From assembly GCF_000718785.1 (NCBI RefSeq), contig NZ_JOCA01000002.1:1-64000 (forward strand): a DNA stretch of 64,000 nt. Direction: 5' to 3'. Of this stretch, positions 28,347-36,892 are shown piece by piece. Position 1 is the first letter of the stretch. Each line of letters begins with the position of its first letter. The position numbers and the translations under genes were made by a program. This DNA comes from Streptomyces sp. NRRL WC-3626. Its GTDB lineage: Bacteria > Actinomycetota > Actinomycetes > Streptomycetales > Streptomycetaceae. The notes below the pieces were generated by a model, which worked only from the letters and a program-made list of their open reading frames with translations, ran no database searches and was not told where the DNA came from.

Positions 28347-28390
28347 ATCTCGTAGCACAATCGAGATTTCGCACGCGATATCTCGTAGCA
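28347..28390. promoter_or_regulatory. LysR operator: inverted and direct repeats
   Basis: ATCTCG (28347-28352) and CGAGAT (28362-28367) form an inverted repeat with a 9-nt spacer, the T-N11-A arrangement of LysR sites. The longer word ATCTCGTAGCA occurs at 28347-28357 and again at 28380-28390, the second copy overlapping the -10 TAGCAT of the lysR gene. Confidence 0.75.
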
Positions 28391-28398
28391 TCGCTTAC

Positions 28399-29340
28399 AT
28401 GTTGAACCTCGAGCGCCTGCGCACCCTCGACGCCCTCGCCCGGCACGGCTCGGTCAGCGGCGCCGCCGAGGGGCTGCACATCACCACCTCCGCGGTCTCC
28501 CAGCAGATGTCCAAGCTGGAGCGCGAGGTCGGCCAGCAACTGCTGGCCAAGAACGGGCGCGGGGTCCGGCTCACGGATGCGGGCCGGCTGCTCGCCGAGC
28601 ACGCCGCGCGCATCCTCTCCCAGGTCGAGCTGGCCCAGTCCGACCTGGAGGCACAGCGCGGTCAGGTCGTCGGTGAGCTGAGGATCTCGGCGTTCCCCAC
28701 CGCCGCGCGAGGGCTGTTCCCGGTCGCGCTCGCGGATCTGCGCGAGCGGCATCCCGGGCTGCGCGTGCGTTCGCGCGAGCAGGAGCCGGAACAGGGCATC
28801 CGCGGAGTGGTGCGCGGTGATCTCGATCTCTCGGTGGTGCTCGACTGGTACAACAAGCCGATGCCGCTGCCCGACGGTCTGGTCAAGGCGCCCCTGCTGG
28901 ACGACCCGGCCGACGTGGCGCTCCCCGCCGGTCACCGGCTCGCCGGCCGCGCCGAGGTGGACCTCGCCGAGTTCGCCGAGGACGAGTGGGTCACCTGGGG
29001 CGAGGGCGAATTCTGCCATGAGTGGCTGATGTTCACCCTGCGCTCCAAGGGCGTCGAGCCGGTCGTCGCCCACCGCGCGGCCGAGAGCCACACCCAGCTC
29101 GGCCTGGTCGCGGCGGGGCTGGGCGTCTGTATCGCACCGCTGCTGGGCCGCGATCCGCTGCCCCACGGGGTGGTGACGGTTCCGCTCAGGCAGCGCGTAC
29201 AGCGGCATGTCTTCGTCGTCTGGCGCGCGGACGCCGACCGCCGCCCGTCGATCCGGGCGGCGGTGCGGGCGTTGCGGACGGCGGGGGAGCGCGTCTCGGC
29301 GATGAACGAGGGTTCTACGACGGTGCGGGCAGCTTCCTGA
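28399..29340 (+). CDS. LysR-family transcriptional regulator
   Basis: The 313-aa protein has the N-terminal LysR HTH (1-60: LERLRTLDALARHGSVSGAAE, SAVSQQMSKLEREVGQQLL) and an effector domain (about 90-300). -10 TAGCAT at 28386-28391 ends 7 nt before the ATG, so the message is probably leaderless and self-regulated through the overlapping repeat. It is divergent from the third EamA transporter. Its 3' end overlaps the 3' end of the next convergent gene by 26 nt. Confidence 0.92.
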   Translation: MLNLERLRTLDALARHGSVSGAAEGLHITTSAVSQQMSKLEREVGQQLLAKNGRGVRLTDAGRLLAEHAARILSQVELAQSDLEAQRGQVVGELRISAFPTAARGLFPVALADLRERHPGLRVRSREQEPEQGIRGVVRGDLDLSVVLDWYNKPMPLPDGLVKAPLLDDPADVALPAGHRLAGRAEVDLAEFAEDEWVTWGEGEFCHEWLMFTLRSKGVEPVVAHRAAESHTQLGLVAAGLGVCIAPLLGRDPLPHGVVTVPLRQRVQRHVFVVWRADADRRPSIRAAVRALRTAGERVSAMNEGSTTVRAAS

Positions 29341-29785
29341 AGTCCCAGGACACGATCTTCTCCGGCGTCAGCCGCAGCCAGGCGTGCCGGCCGTCGTGCG
29401 GCATCTCGTCCAGACCGAAGTTCTTCCGGGCGAACAACGTCTCCGGAACGTCGAGTTCCGCGCGCAGTTCCCCCGTGCGCGGTATCTCGCCCACGAACTC
29501 CACCCGCCCGGACAGCTCCGCGCCGCGCAGTTCGTCGTACTCCTCGCCGGTGTCGACCACGATCGCCACCCGCGGGTCCCGGCGCAGATCGGCCCACCGC
29601 TTGCTGCGCACCACGGAGTACAGCCACAGCGAGCTGCCGTCCCAGACGAACCACAGCGTGCTGACGTGCGGCGCTCCGTCCGCGGACACGGTGGCGACCC
29701 GGCAGGTGCGCTGGACGGTGAGGAAGTCGTCCAGCTCGCCCGGCGTCATCATGATCTTCCGGCCCCGGCGCTGCGTGGCGGTCAT
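29315..29785 (-). CDS. Pyridoxamine 5'-phosphate oxidase-family / F420-type split-barrel protein
   Basis: The 156-aa protein is a single flavin/F420-type split-barrel domain: FLTVQRTCRVATVSADGAPHVSTLWFVWDG (about 17-45), VVRSKRWADLRRDPRVAIVVDTG, and the C-terminal HAWLRLTPEKIVSWDFRKL. The SKR...DPRVA pattern is typical of the actinobacterial PNPOx-like group of which several members bind F420. The ATG at 29785 has AGAGGG upstream. The substrate is not known. Confidence 0.82.
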   Translation of the reverse strand: MTATQRRGRKIMMTPGELDDFLTVQRTCRVATVSADGAPHVSTLWFVWDGSSLWLYSVVRSKRWADLRRDPRVAIVVDTGEEYDELRGAELSGRVEFVGEIPRTGELRAELDVPETLFARKNFGLDEMPHDGRHAWLRLTPEKIVSWDFRKLPAPS

Positions 29786-29825
29786 ACGGCCCTCTGTCTT
29801 TCGTGTCGTACCGAGTACCGGTGGT

Positions 29826-30320
29826 TCAGGCGAGGGTGATCGAGTCCCCGCTGACCGTGATCTCCACGGCGGGCAGCGGTTTGGTCGCCGGGCCGCTCTG
29901 CACACTTCCGTCGGCGATGGAGAAGTTGCTGTTGTGGCACGGGCAGTTGATGACCCCGTCCGCGACGCTCTTCACCGCGCACCCCTGGTGGGTGCAGGTC
30001 GCCGAGAACGCCTTGAACTCGCCCGCCGCCGGCTGGGTGACGACCACCTTACGGTCGGGGAACACCTTGCCGCCGCCCTCGGGGATGTCGGCGGTCGCGG
30101 CGAGGGCGGCGGCGCCCGCGCCGGCGTTCTCGCCACCGCCCGAACCCCCGCCGTCGGACGAACCGCCGGTCGTCGAACCGGAGTCCGCGGAAGAGCTCGA
30201 CGCGTCGTCGTCGGAGCCGCCGCACGCGGTCAGCGCGACGGCGAGACCCGCCGCCCCGGCCGCCGCCACGACGGTTCGACGGGCGGGTCCAAAGGTGCGG
30301 TGGAGCGATGCGCTGGTCAT
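29826..30320 (-). CDS. Rieske [2Fe-2S] lipoprotein exported by the Tat route
   Basis: The 164-aa protein has a twin-arginine signal (R14, R15) and a lipobox LTAC (C33), a Ser/Gly/Asp linker (34-85) and a Rieske domain (about 90-164) with the two cluster boxes CTHQGC and CPCHNSNF. The protein would be folded before Tat export, lipidated and anchored outside. It resembles stand-alone Rieske proteins next to oxidoreductases rather than QcrA of the bc1 complex, which has membrane helices. GGAAGGA lies 8 nt before the ATG. Electron partner unknown. Confidence 0.88.
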   Translation of the reverse strand: MTSASLHRTFGPARRTVVAAAGAAGLAVALTACGGSDDDASSSSADSGSTTGGSSDGGGSGGGENAGAGAAALAATADIPEGGGKVFPDRKVVVTQPAAGEFKAFSATCTHQGCAVKSVADGVINCPCHNSNFSIADGSVQSGPATKPLPAVEITVSGDSITLA

Positions 30321-30510
30321 GCGTGTTCCTTCCGGGATGCGTGATCTGGGGAGAGGTACGGCCGGCGGGCCCACGCCGTTCATGCGCTGCCGAGCCTGGC
30401 GGGTCCACGGTCGGGCGGGCGTAAATCACGGCTGTCGTTTCGCTGTCGGACCGCGGCCGCTTCGCCCGGGTCGCCTCCGACGTGCGGCGACGCGCCAGTA
30501 GCCTGGGGCG

Positions 30511-31275
30511 ATGCTCAAGGAAGTCATCGCGACCCGCTTCATCGCGCCGCTGCGCGAGGGCGGCTCGCTGCCGGGACTGGTCGAAGCCGACGATCTCGGC
30601 ACCTATGTGCTGAAGTTCACCGGCGCGGGGCAGGGCCGCAAGACACTGGTCGCCGAGGTCGTCTGCGGGGAACTGGCCCGCAGGCTGGGACTGCGGGTGC
30701 CCCGTCTGGTCACCGTCGAGCTCGACCCCGTGCTGGGGCTCGGTGAGCCGGAGCAGGAGGTGCAGCGGCTGCTGAAGTCCAGCGGCGGCACCAACCTCGG
30801 CATGGACTTCCTCTCCGGCGCCCTCGGCTTCGATCCCCTCGCCTTCGAGGTGAGCCCCGAGGAGGCCGGACGGATCGTCTGGTTCGACGCGCTCGTGAAC
30901 AACGTCGACCGCTCCTGGCGCAACCCCAACCTGCTCCGGTGGCGCGGCGAACTGTGGCTCATCGACCACGGCGCGACCATGATCTGGCACCACAACTGGC
31001 CCGGCGCGGAAGCCTCCGCCGCCCGCCCCTACGACGCCTTTGACCACGCCCTGAAGACCTGCGCCCCGGACGTCGCGTCCGCCGCGGCCGAACTCGCGCC
31101 GCAGGTCACCGGGGAACTGCTCGCCGAGGTCACCGCGGAGATCCCCGACGCCTGGCTGGCCGGCGAGCCCGGTTTCGACACCCCGGACGCACTCCGGTCG
31201 GCCTATGCCCGGCCCCTGCTGGCCCGCGCGGCCACCGTCCACCAGCACATCCATGGCCTCGAGGGGGACCAGTGA
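30511..31275 (+). CDS. HipA-family kinase-like protein
   Basis: The 254-aa protein matches short actinobacterial HipA-like proteins: an N-terminal region with KFTGAGQGRKTLVAEVVCGELARRL (about 35-60), NNVDRSWRNPNLL (about 129-141, resembling the catalytic loop N/D) and LWLIDHGATM (about 148-157, DFG-like). It lacks the long N-terminal part of E. coli HipA and has no adjacent HipB antitoxin; instead it is coupled by a GTGA overlap to a DUF3037 gene. TAGCCT at 30499-30504 ends 6 nt before the ATG, so the message is probably leaderless. Kinase activity is plausible but not shown. Confidence 0.82.
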   Translation: MLKEVIATRFIAPLREGGSLPGLVEADDLGTYVLKFTGAGQGRKTLVAEVVCGELARRLGLRVPRLVTVELDPVLGLGEPEQEVQRLLKSSGGTNLGMDFLSGALGFDPLAFEVSPEEAGRIVWFDALVNNVDRSWRNPNLLRWRGELWLIDHGATMIWHHNWPGAEASAARPYDAFDHALKTCAPDVASAAAELAPQVTGELLAEVTAEIPDAWLAGEPGFDTPDALRSAYARPLLARAATVHQHIHGLEGDQ

Positions 31276-31655
31276 GCGACCGGCACGTCTTCGAGTACGC
31301 GCTGCTGCGGGTCGTACCGCGCGTCGAACGCGGTGAGTGCGTCAACGCGGGGGTGCTCGTGTACTGCCGCCCCAAGTCGTACGTCGCGGCCCGCACGCAT
31401 CTCGACGAGGCGCGGCTGCTGGCCCTCGATCCGAAGGCGGACCTGCCCGGCGTACGGGCGGCGCTGCGCGCGGTCGAGAAAGTCTGCGCGGGCGGGGACG
31501 CGGCGGGGCAGGCGGCGGGGGACGACGCGGGGCGGCGCTTCCGCTGGCTGATCGCACCCCGGTCCACGATCGTCCAGCCGGGGCCGGTCCATACGGGCCT
31601 CACGGCCGACCCGGCGGCGGAGACGGAACGTCTGCTGGAGTTGCTGGTGCGTTGA
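31272..31655 (+). CDS. DUF3037 protein, HipA partner
   Basis: The 127-aa protein begins SDRHVFEYALLRVVPRVERGECVNAGVLVYC, the DUF3037 core. A GTG start overlaps the stop of the HipA-like gene by 4 nt, so synthesis is coupled. The two are a recurrent gene pair in actinobacteria, and DUF3037 could regulate or be a substrate of the kinase. Its function is unknown. Confidence 0.85.
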   Translation: MSDRHVFEYALLRVVPRVERGECVNAGVLVYCRPKSYVAARTHLDEARLLALDPKADLPGVRAALRAVEKVCAGGDAAGQAAGDDAGRRFRWLIAPRSTIVQPGPVHTGLTADPAAETERLLELLVR

Positions 31656-31735
31656 CGGCTGCGGGTGGGTGTGGCCGCTCGCGTGGTTGCCCCCTTCGGT
31701 GTCGGCTCCGCCGCGTGGGCTTGACCGGCCCCCGG

Positions 31736-32260
31736 CTACCCGCGGCCGCCCACACCCCGTCGTCGCACGACGAACCCCGCCGCGGCGACCGCACCGGTCA
31801 CGAACGTCGCCCCGATCCCCAGATCCCAACCACTGGGCCCGGACCCCGACGAGCCGCCGAGCCCACCCTCGACACCGCGCGTCGGCACGGCGGAGGCGGG
31901 AGTCGCGGACGCGGTCCCGGTCGTCGGCGCGGCGGTCGTGGGCGGCGGCGATGGCGGCCGGGCGGGTGCGGAGGAGGCCGGCGCCGGTGACCGCGCGGGT
32001 GCGGAGGACACCGGCGCCGGACGGAACGTCGACGACGTGAGCCCCCGCCGCGGCAGCGCCTCGCAGGCCACCCCGTCGTCCGAGCCCGGATCCTCGTCCA
32101 GCCGGTGCGGATCGCTCCGGTCGGTCTCGAAGAACGCCTGCGCGTCCTCCTGATAGGTGAAGTCGCCGCAGTCCAGATCCTGGGCGTGGGCGATGTCGGC
32201 CAAGGGCACGATCGCGGCGAGCGCGATCAGCGTGCCCATGGCCCCGGTACGACGGAGCAT
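31736..32260 (-). CDS. Excalibur calcium-binding domain surface protein
   Basis: The 174-aa protein has a signal peptide (1-26, cleaved after AHA), an Excalibur domain (27-68: DLDCGDFTYQEDAQAFF, then DPGSDDGVACE, the DxDxDGxxCE-like Ca site), a Pro/Ser/Ala-rich linker (75-130) and a C-terminal hydrophobic segment followed by RRRGVGGRG. This arrangement suggests a membrane- or wall-linked exported protein. AAAGGAGG lies upstream of the ATG. Ca2+ binding is inferred from the motif. Function unknown. Confidence 0.88.
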   Translation of the reverse strand: MLRRTGAMGTLIALAAIVPLADIAHAQDLDCGDFTYQEDAQAFFETDRSDPHRLDEDPGSDDGVACEALPRRGLTSSTFRPAPVSSAPARSPAPASSAPARPPSPPPTTAAPTTGTASATPASAVPTRGVEGGLGGSSGSGPSGWDLGIGATFVTGAVAAAGFVVRRRGVGGRG

Positions 32261-32644
32261 GGAGTGCCTCCTTTCCGGCCGAGGTCGGCCCCCGCTTCGA
32301 CGCTAGGGGCCACCCGCCGCCGGGGCGCGCAGCACTGAGCCGATCGAGTGCTCCCCCCACGCGTGCGGGCCACGGTGGGCCGGCGTGGTTCCCGCGTGGG
32401 GACCGGGGGCTTCGGCAGGACGAGTCGGCGGGCAGCCCCGGGGCGGGGGCGGTGGTTCCGTCGAGGGGGCGGGTGGCGCGAGGAGGGGCCGCGCTCGCGC
32501 GGGGAATGGATCACACACGTGTGGCGTGCCGTTGACACCGCGTGCCAGTGCTTCTAGCGTCACGTCTGCTGAAGGTACTAAGCGGTCGCTCATCTGTCCG
32601 GTCCGGCCGCAGGAGCCGCATCCCAAGCGCGAGGAGAAGCAGCA
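32261..32644. other. Gene-free divergent intergenic region
   Basis: About 380 nt between the Excalibur gene and fabG. No coding frame is convincing. The left part is GC-rich and probably contains the leftward promoter; the right part contains the strong promoter at 32532-32560 and a leader ending in GAGGAG. Confidence 0.6.
32532..32560 (+). promoter_or_regulatory. Consensus housekeeping promoter upstream of fabG
   Basis: TTGACA (32532-32537) and TAGCGT (32555-32560) are separated by 17 bp. Transcription would start near 32567, leaving a 78-nt leader before the ATG at 32645. Confidence 0.85.
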
Positions 32645-33406
32645 ATGTCCACCACTGAGCAGCGGGTCGCGGTCGTCACCGGCGCCGCACGCGGCATCGG
32701 CGCCGCCACCGCCGTACGACTGGCCGCGGAGGGCCGCGCGGTCGCCGTGATCGACCTCGACGAGGCCGCCTGCAAGGACACCGTCGAGAAGATCACCGCC
32801 GCCGGCGGCAAGGCGATCGCGGTCGGCTGCGACGTCTCCGACGAGGCGCAGGTCGAGTCGGCCGTCGCGCGGATCGCCGAGGAGCTGGGCGCGCCGACGA
32901 TCCTCGTCAACAACGCGGGCGTGCTGCGCGACAACCTGCTGTTCAAGATGAGCGTCTTTGACTGGGACACCGTCATGAACGTGCATCTGCGCGGTGCCTT
33001 CCTGATGTCCAAGGCCTGCCAGAAGCACATGGTGGACGCCGGTTTCGGCCGGATCGTCAACCTGTCCTCGTCGTCCGCGCTCGGCAACCGGGGTCAGGTC
33101 AACTACTCGGCGGCCAAGGCCGGTCTGCAGGGCTTCACCAAGACCCTCGCCAAGGAGCTCGGCAAGTTCGGCGTCACCGCCAACGCCGTCGCACCGGGCT
33201 TCATCGCCACGGAGATGACCAAGGCCACCGCCGACCGCGTCGGCATGGGTTTCGACGACTTCAAGGCCGCCGCCGCCACCCAGATCCCGGTCGCCCGCGT
33301 CGGCGAGCCCGACGACATCGCCAACGCGATCGCCTTCTTCACCGGCGAGGCCGCCGGCTTCGTCTCCGGCCAGGTGCTGTACGTCGCCGGCGGACCGCTC
33401 GACTAG
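32645..33406 (+). CDS. fabG: SDR-family 3-oxoacyl-ACP reductase-like enzyme
   Basis: The 253-aa short-chain dehydrogenase has TGAARGIG (12-19) for NAD(P)H binding, NNAG (about 90), the catalytic S/Y/K in NLSSSSALGNRGQVNYSAAKAG (about 138-162), and the FabG-like VAPGFIATEMT (about 185). It may be a ketoacyl-ACP reductase or reduce another carbonyl substrate; the housekeeping fabG is expected elsewhere with the fatty acid genes. Strong promoter and GAGGAG upstream. It is followed after 14 nt by another SDR, so the two form an operon. Confidence 0.85.
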   Translation: MSTTEQRVAVVTGAARGIGAATAVRLAAEGRAVAVIDLDEAACKDTVEKITAAGGKAIAVGCDVSDEAQVESAVARIAEELGAPTILVNNAGVLRDNLLFKMSVFDWDTVMNVHLRGAFLMSKACQKHMVDAGFGRIVNLSSSSALGNRGQVNYSAAKAGLQGFTKTLAKELGKFGVTANAVAPGFIATEMTKATADRVGMGFDDFKAAAATQIPVARVGEPDDIANAIAFFTGEAAGFVSGQVLYVAGGPLD

Positions 33407-33420
33407 GAAAGACCGAGGAC

Positions 33421-34179
33421 ATGACTGCAGTGGAACTCTCGGGCAAGGTCGCCCTCGTCACCGGAGGCAGCCGCGGCATCGGCTACGGCGTCGCCGAGGC
33501 CCTGATCGCGCGCGGCGACCGGGTCTGCATCACCGGCCGGGGTGAGGACGCCCTCAAGGAGGCCGTCGAGAAGCTCGGCGCCGACCGCGCCGTGTACGTC
33601 GCGGGCAAGGCGCACGACGAGGCCCACCAGGCCGTCGCCGTGGAGCGCGCCATGGAGGCCTTCGGCCGGATCGACTACCTGGTCAACAACGCCGGAACGA
33701 ACCCGGTCTTCGGGCCGATCGCCGACCTCGACCTGAACGTGGCGCGCAAGGTGTTCGAGACCAACGTGATCTCGGCGCTCGGCTTCGCGCAGAAGACCTG
33801 GCACGCCTGGCAGAAGGAGAACGGCGGCGCCATCGTCAACATCGCCTCCGTGGCGGGCATCGCGCCCTCGCCGTTCATCGCCGCCTACGGCGTCAGCAAG
33901 GCCGCGATGATCAACCTGACCCAGCAGCTGGCGCACGAGTTCGCGCCCGGGGTGCGGGTCAACGCCATCGCGCCGGCCGTGGTGAAGACCAAGTTCGCGC
34001 AGGCGCTGTACGAGGGCCGGGAGGAGGAGGCGGCCGCCGGCTACCCGCTGGGCCGGCTCGGCGTACCGTCCGACATCGGCGGCGCCGCCGCCTTCCTCAC
34101 CTCGGACCAGTCGGACTGGGTCACCGGCCAGACCCTCGTCGTCGACGGCGGCATCTTCCTGAACGCGGGAGTCGGCTGA
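33421..34179 (+). CDS. SDR-family oxidoreductase
   Basis: The 252-aa protein has TGGSRGIG (14-21), NNAGTNPVFGP (about 90-100), and the S/Y/K residues in NIASVAGIAPSPFIAAYGVSKAA (about 139-162). It resembles dehydrogenases such as glucose 1-dehydrogenase or FabG paralogues. It lies 14 nt after the fabG-like gene. Both probably act in the same pathway; no specific substrate can be named. Confidence 0.85.
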   Translation: MTAVELSGKVALVTGGSRGIGYGVAEALIARGDRVCITGRGEDALKEAVEKLGADRAVYVAGKAHDEAHQAVAVERAMEAFGRIDYLVNNAGTNPVFGPIADLDLNVARKVFETNVISALGFAQKTWHAWQKENGGAIVNIASVAGIAPSPFIAAYGVSKAAMINLTQQLAHEFAPGVRVNAIAPAVVKTKFAQALYEGREEEAAAGYPLGRLGVPSDIGGAAAFLTSDQSDWVTGQTLVVDGGIFLNAGVG

Positions 34180-34233
34180 ACCACGGTGTGAGAGGGGCGA
34201 CTCCGCGCACCGCGCGGGGCCCCGTTCGACGAT

Positions 34234-34274
34234 CCGGCACGGGCGTCCGTTGACGAAAACGGCGCCCGTGCCGG
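34234..34274 (+). terminator. Terminator of the SDR operon
   Basis: A perfect 12-bp stem (34234-34245 with 34263-34274) with a 17-nt loop lies 55 nt after the stop. Confidence 0.75.
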
Positions 34275-34411
34275 CGTTTCGGGTCGCAACGGTGCGTGAC
34301 AACGTAGTCATCGGAGAGTTGATCTCAAGGGGCGTACAGAGAGGGGTCAACGGGGCGAACACTGCGGTATGGTCTGCCGACTCTTGGGACGGCAGAGCGA
34401 GGAGCGTGCGC

Positions 34412-35998
34412 GTGTTCAACCGGAACCGATGCCTGCGGCGGGTGGCGGCCATCGCGTCCATATCGTCCTTGGTGACCGGATGCGGCGTCCTGTCGTCCGA
34501 CTCCCAGGACGACGAGGGACCCATCGTCGTCGGCACGACCAGCTCGCCCAGCACGCTGGATCCCGCGGCCTCCTGGGACAGTTCGTGGGAGCTGTTCCGC
34601 AACATCTACCAGACCCTGCTGAGTTACCCGGTCGGCGCGACCACGCCCCAGCCGGACGCCGCCAAGAGCTGTGCGTTCTCCGACAGTTCCAACCAGGTGT
34701 TCCGCTGCGAGCTGCGCGAGGGGCTGACGTTCTCCGACGGGAGCACCCTGGACGCCGGTGCCGTCAAGTACTCCATCGACCGGATCCGGAAGATCAACGT
34801 CAACGGTGGTCCGGCCGGTCTGCTGGGCAGCCTCGACCGGGTGCAGGCGCCCAGCGAGCGCGAGGTCGTCTTCTACCTCAACAAGCCCGACGCCACCTTC
34901 CCGTTCGTGCTCGCCACCCCGGCGATGTCCATCGTCGACCCCGACGCCTATCCGGCCGGCGCACTGCGTGAGGACGACGGCGTCGTCGGCTCGGGGCCGT
35001 ACACCCTGCGGTCGTACAAGGAGGGCGCCGCGGCCGAACTCGCCCGCAACGACCGCTACAAGGGCTTCGCCGAACGCCGGAACAGCGCGGTGACCATCCG
35101 CTACTTCCAGGACTCCGGCACCATGGTCAAGGCGTTGCGGGACGACCGCATCGACCTGACCTACCGCGGTCTGGCGGCCGGCGACATCATCGGCCTGCAG
35201 GGCAAGACCTCCAAGGAGGAGGAGCTCCAGCTGATCGACGGCACCGGGACGGACATCAACTACCTGGTGTTCAACCCGAAGGACCCGTGGGCCGGCCGGA
35301 GGGAGGTGCGCCAGGCCATCGCGCAGGTCGTCGACCGCGCGGCGATCGCGCACAAGGTCTACAAGGACACCGTCGACCCGCTGTACTCGATGGTCCCTAA
35401 GGGCCTGACCGGACACACCACCGGCTTCTTCGACGACTACGGCGAGCCCAGCGCCGCCAAGGCCCGGCGCATCCTCACCGATGCCGGGATCACCGAGCGC
35501 GTGCCGCTGACCCTCTGGTACACCACGGACCGCTACGGCTCCGAGACCGCGCTGGAGTTCAAGGAGCTGGAGCGGCAGCTGGAGGCGTCGAAGCTGTTCG
35601 ACATCACGCTCAAGAGCCGTCCCTGGAAGACGTACGTCGAGGGCTACCAGAAGGGCGAGTACCCGGTGTTCGGGCGCGGCTGGTTCCCTGACTTCCCCGA
35701 CGCGGACAACTTCATCGCCCCCTTCGTCGGCAAGCAGAACGCGCTCGGAACGCCCTACGAGGCGACCGAGATCACGGCCGAGCTGCTGCCCAGCTCCCGC
35801 CGGGAGAGCGACCGGGGGAACGTGGTGCGGCAGTTCGAGGAGGCCCAGCAGATCCTCGTCGACGACGCGCGGCTGCTGCCGCTGTGGCAGGGCCGGCAGT
35901 ATGTGGCGGCGAGCCGGGACATCTCGGGCGCGGAGCGGGCGCTGGACCCGTCGACGATCATGATGGTGTGGGAACTCTCCCGGAAGACCAGCTGGTAG
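34412..35998 (+). CDS. ABC transporter substrate-binding lipoprotein (peptide/oligopeptide, SBP_bac_5)
   Basis: The 528-aa protein has a lipoprotein signal with the lipobox VTGC (C24) and a family-5 solute-binding domain: VGTTSSPSTLDPAASWDSS near residue 40, FSDGSTLDAGAVKYSIDRI (about 110), RREVRQAIAQVVDRAAIA (about 295). It would bind peptides or a similar ligand outside the membrane. No permease or ATPase genes are adjacent, so it is an orphan. GTG 34412 has GAGGAG 7 nt upstream; GTG 34406 is too close. A TATGGT (34368-34373) may be its -10 box. Confidence 0.88.
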   Translation: MFNRNRCLRRVAAIASISSLVTGCGVLSSDSQDDEGPIVVGTTSSPSTLDPAASWDSSWELFRNIYQTLLSYPVGATTPQPDAAKSCAFSDSSNQVFRCELREGLTFSDGSTLDAGAVKYSIDRIRKINVNGGPAGLLGSLDRVQAPSEREVVFYLNKPDATFPFVLATPAMSIVDPDAYPAGALREDDGVVGSGPYTLRSYKEGAAAELARNDRYKGFAERRNSAVTIRYFQDSGTMVKALRDDRIDLTYRGLAAGDIIGLQGKTSKEEELQLIDGTGTDINYLVFNPKDPWAGRREVRQAIAQVVDRAAIAHKVYKDTVDPLYSMVPKGLTGHTTGFFDDYGEPSAAKARRILTDAGITERVPLTLWYTTDRYGSETALEFKELERQLEASKLFDITLKSRPWKTYVEGYQKGEYPVFGRGWFPDFPDADNFIAPFVGKQNALGTPYEATEITAELLPSSRRESDRGNVVRQFEEAQQILVDDARLLPLWQGRQYVAASRDISGAERALDPSTIMMVWELSRKTSW

Positions 35999-36088
35999 CA
36001 GCCGGGTGGGACCGTCCGCCGGGCCGGTTGTCAGTGGTCGCCTGTAGGTTCTGGGCCTGGAAGCGACCGCACACGTAAGGACATTGAC

Positions 36089-36772
36089 GTGACCGACATC
36101 GCCATGCTGCCCGAGTCCTGGCGCGGGGTTCTGGGCGACGAGCTGCAGCAGCCCTACTTCAAGGAGCTGACCGAGTTCGTCGAGGAGGAGCGGGCGAACG
36201 GAGCGGTCTACCCGCCCCGCGAGGAGGTCTTCGCGGCGCTGGCCGCCACGCCGTACGACAAGGTGAAGGTCCTGGTCCTCGGCCAGGACCCGTACCACGG
36301 CGAGGGCCAGGGGCACGGACTGTGCTTCTCCGTCCGCCCGGGCGTGAAGATCCCCCCGTCGCTGCGGAACATCTACAAGGAGATGCACGCGGAGCTGGAC
36401 GCACCCGTCCCGGACAACGGGTATCTGATGCCGTGGGCCGAGCAGGGCGTGCTGCTGCTCAACGCGGTGCTCACGGTCCGCGCGGGGGAGGCCAACTCCC
36501 ACAAGGGCCGGGGCTGGGAACGGTTCACCGACGCGGTGATCCGCGCGGTGGCGAACCGCCCCGACCCGGCGGTCTTCGTGCTGTGGGGGAACTACGCGCA
36601 GAAGAAGCTGCCGCTGATCGACGAGACCCGGCACGTGGTGGTCAAGGGCGCGCACCCCTCGCCGCTGTCGGCGAAGAAGTTCTTCGGATCCCGTCCGTTC
36701 ACGCAGATCAACGAGGCGGTGGCGGCGCAGGGCCACCAGGCGATCGACTGGACCATCCCGAACCTGACCTGA
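36089..36772 (+). CDS. ung: Uracil-DNA glycosylase, family 1
   Basis: The 227-aa enzyme removes uracil from DNA. The water-activating motif GQDPYH (65-70), uracil-binding NAVLTVR region (about 132), and GAHPSPLSAKKFFGSR (minor-groove loop, about 191) are all intact. Length is normal for family 1. GTG start with AAGGA about 10 nt upstream. A second, unrelated UDG (iron-sulfur type) occurs at 49 kb. Confidence 0.97.
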   Translation: MTDIAMLPESWRGVLGDELQQPYFKELTEFVEEERANGAVYPPREEVFAALAATPYDKVKVLVLGQDPYHGEGQGHGLCFSVRPGVKIPPSLRNIYKEMHAELDAPVPDNGYLMPWAEQGVLLLNAVLTVRAGEANSHKGRGWERFTDAVIRAVANRPDPAVFVLWGNYAQKKLPLIDETRHVVVKGAHPSPLSAKKFFGSRPFTQINEAVAAQGHQAIDWTIPNLT

Positions 36773-36781
36773 CGTCGCCCG

Positions 36782-36818
36782 CCGGGTGCGGGACCCGTAG
36801 GACGGGTCCCGCACCCGG
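36782..36818 (+). terminator. Terminator of ung
   Basis: A perfect 16-bp stem (36782-36797 with 36803-36818) around a 5-nt loop, 10 nt after the stop of ung. Confidence 0.9.
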
Positions 36819-36892
36819 AGCGGCTCGTCCGATCTGCCGGCCTCTGCGGCTAGCGTCGACGGCGACAGCCGGCGAGCGGTGCGGAGGACGCG

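Noticed and set aside
26624..28360. Minus-strand ORF of 578 aa across MocR and EamA3
   Set aside because: It is out of frame with both real genes; the repeats within it create peptide repeats that are not protein.
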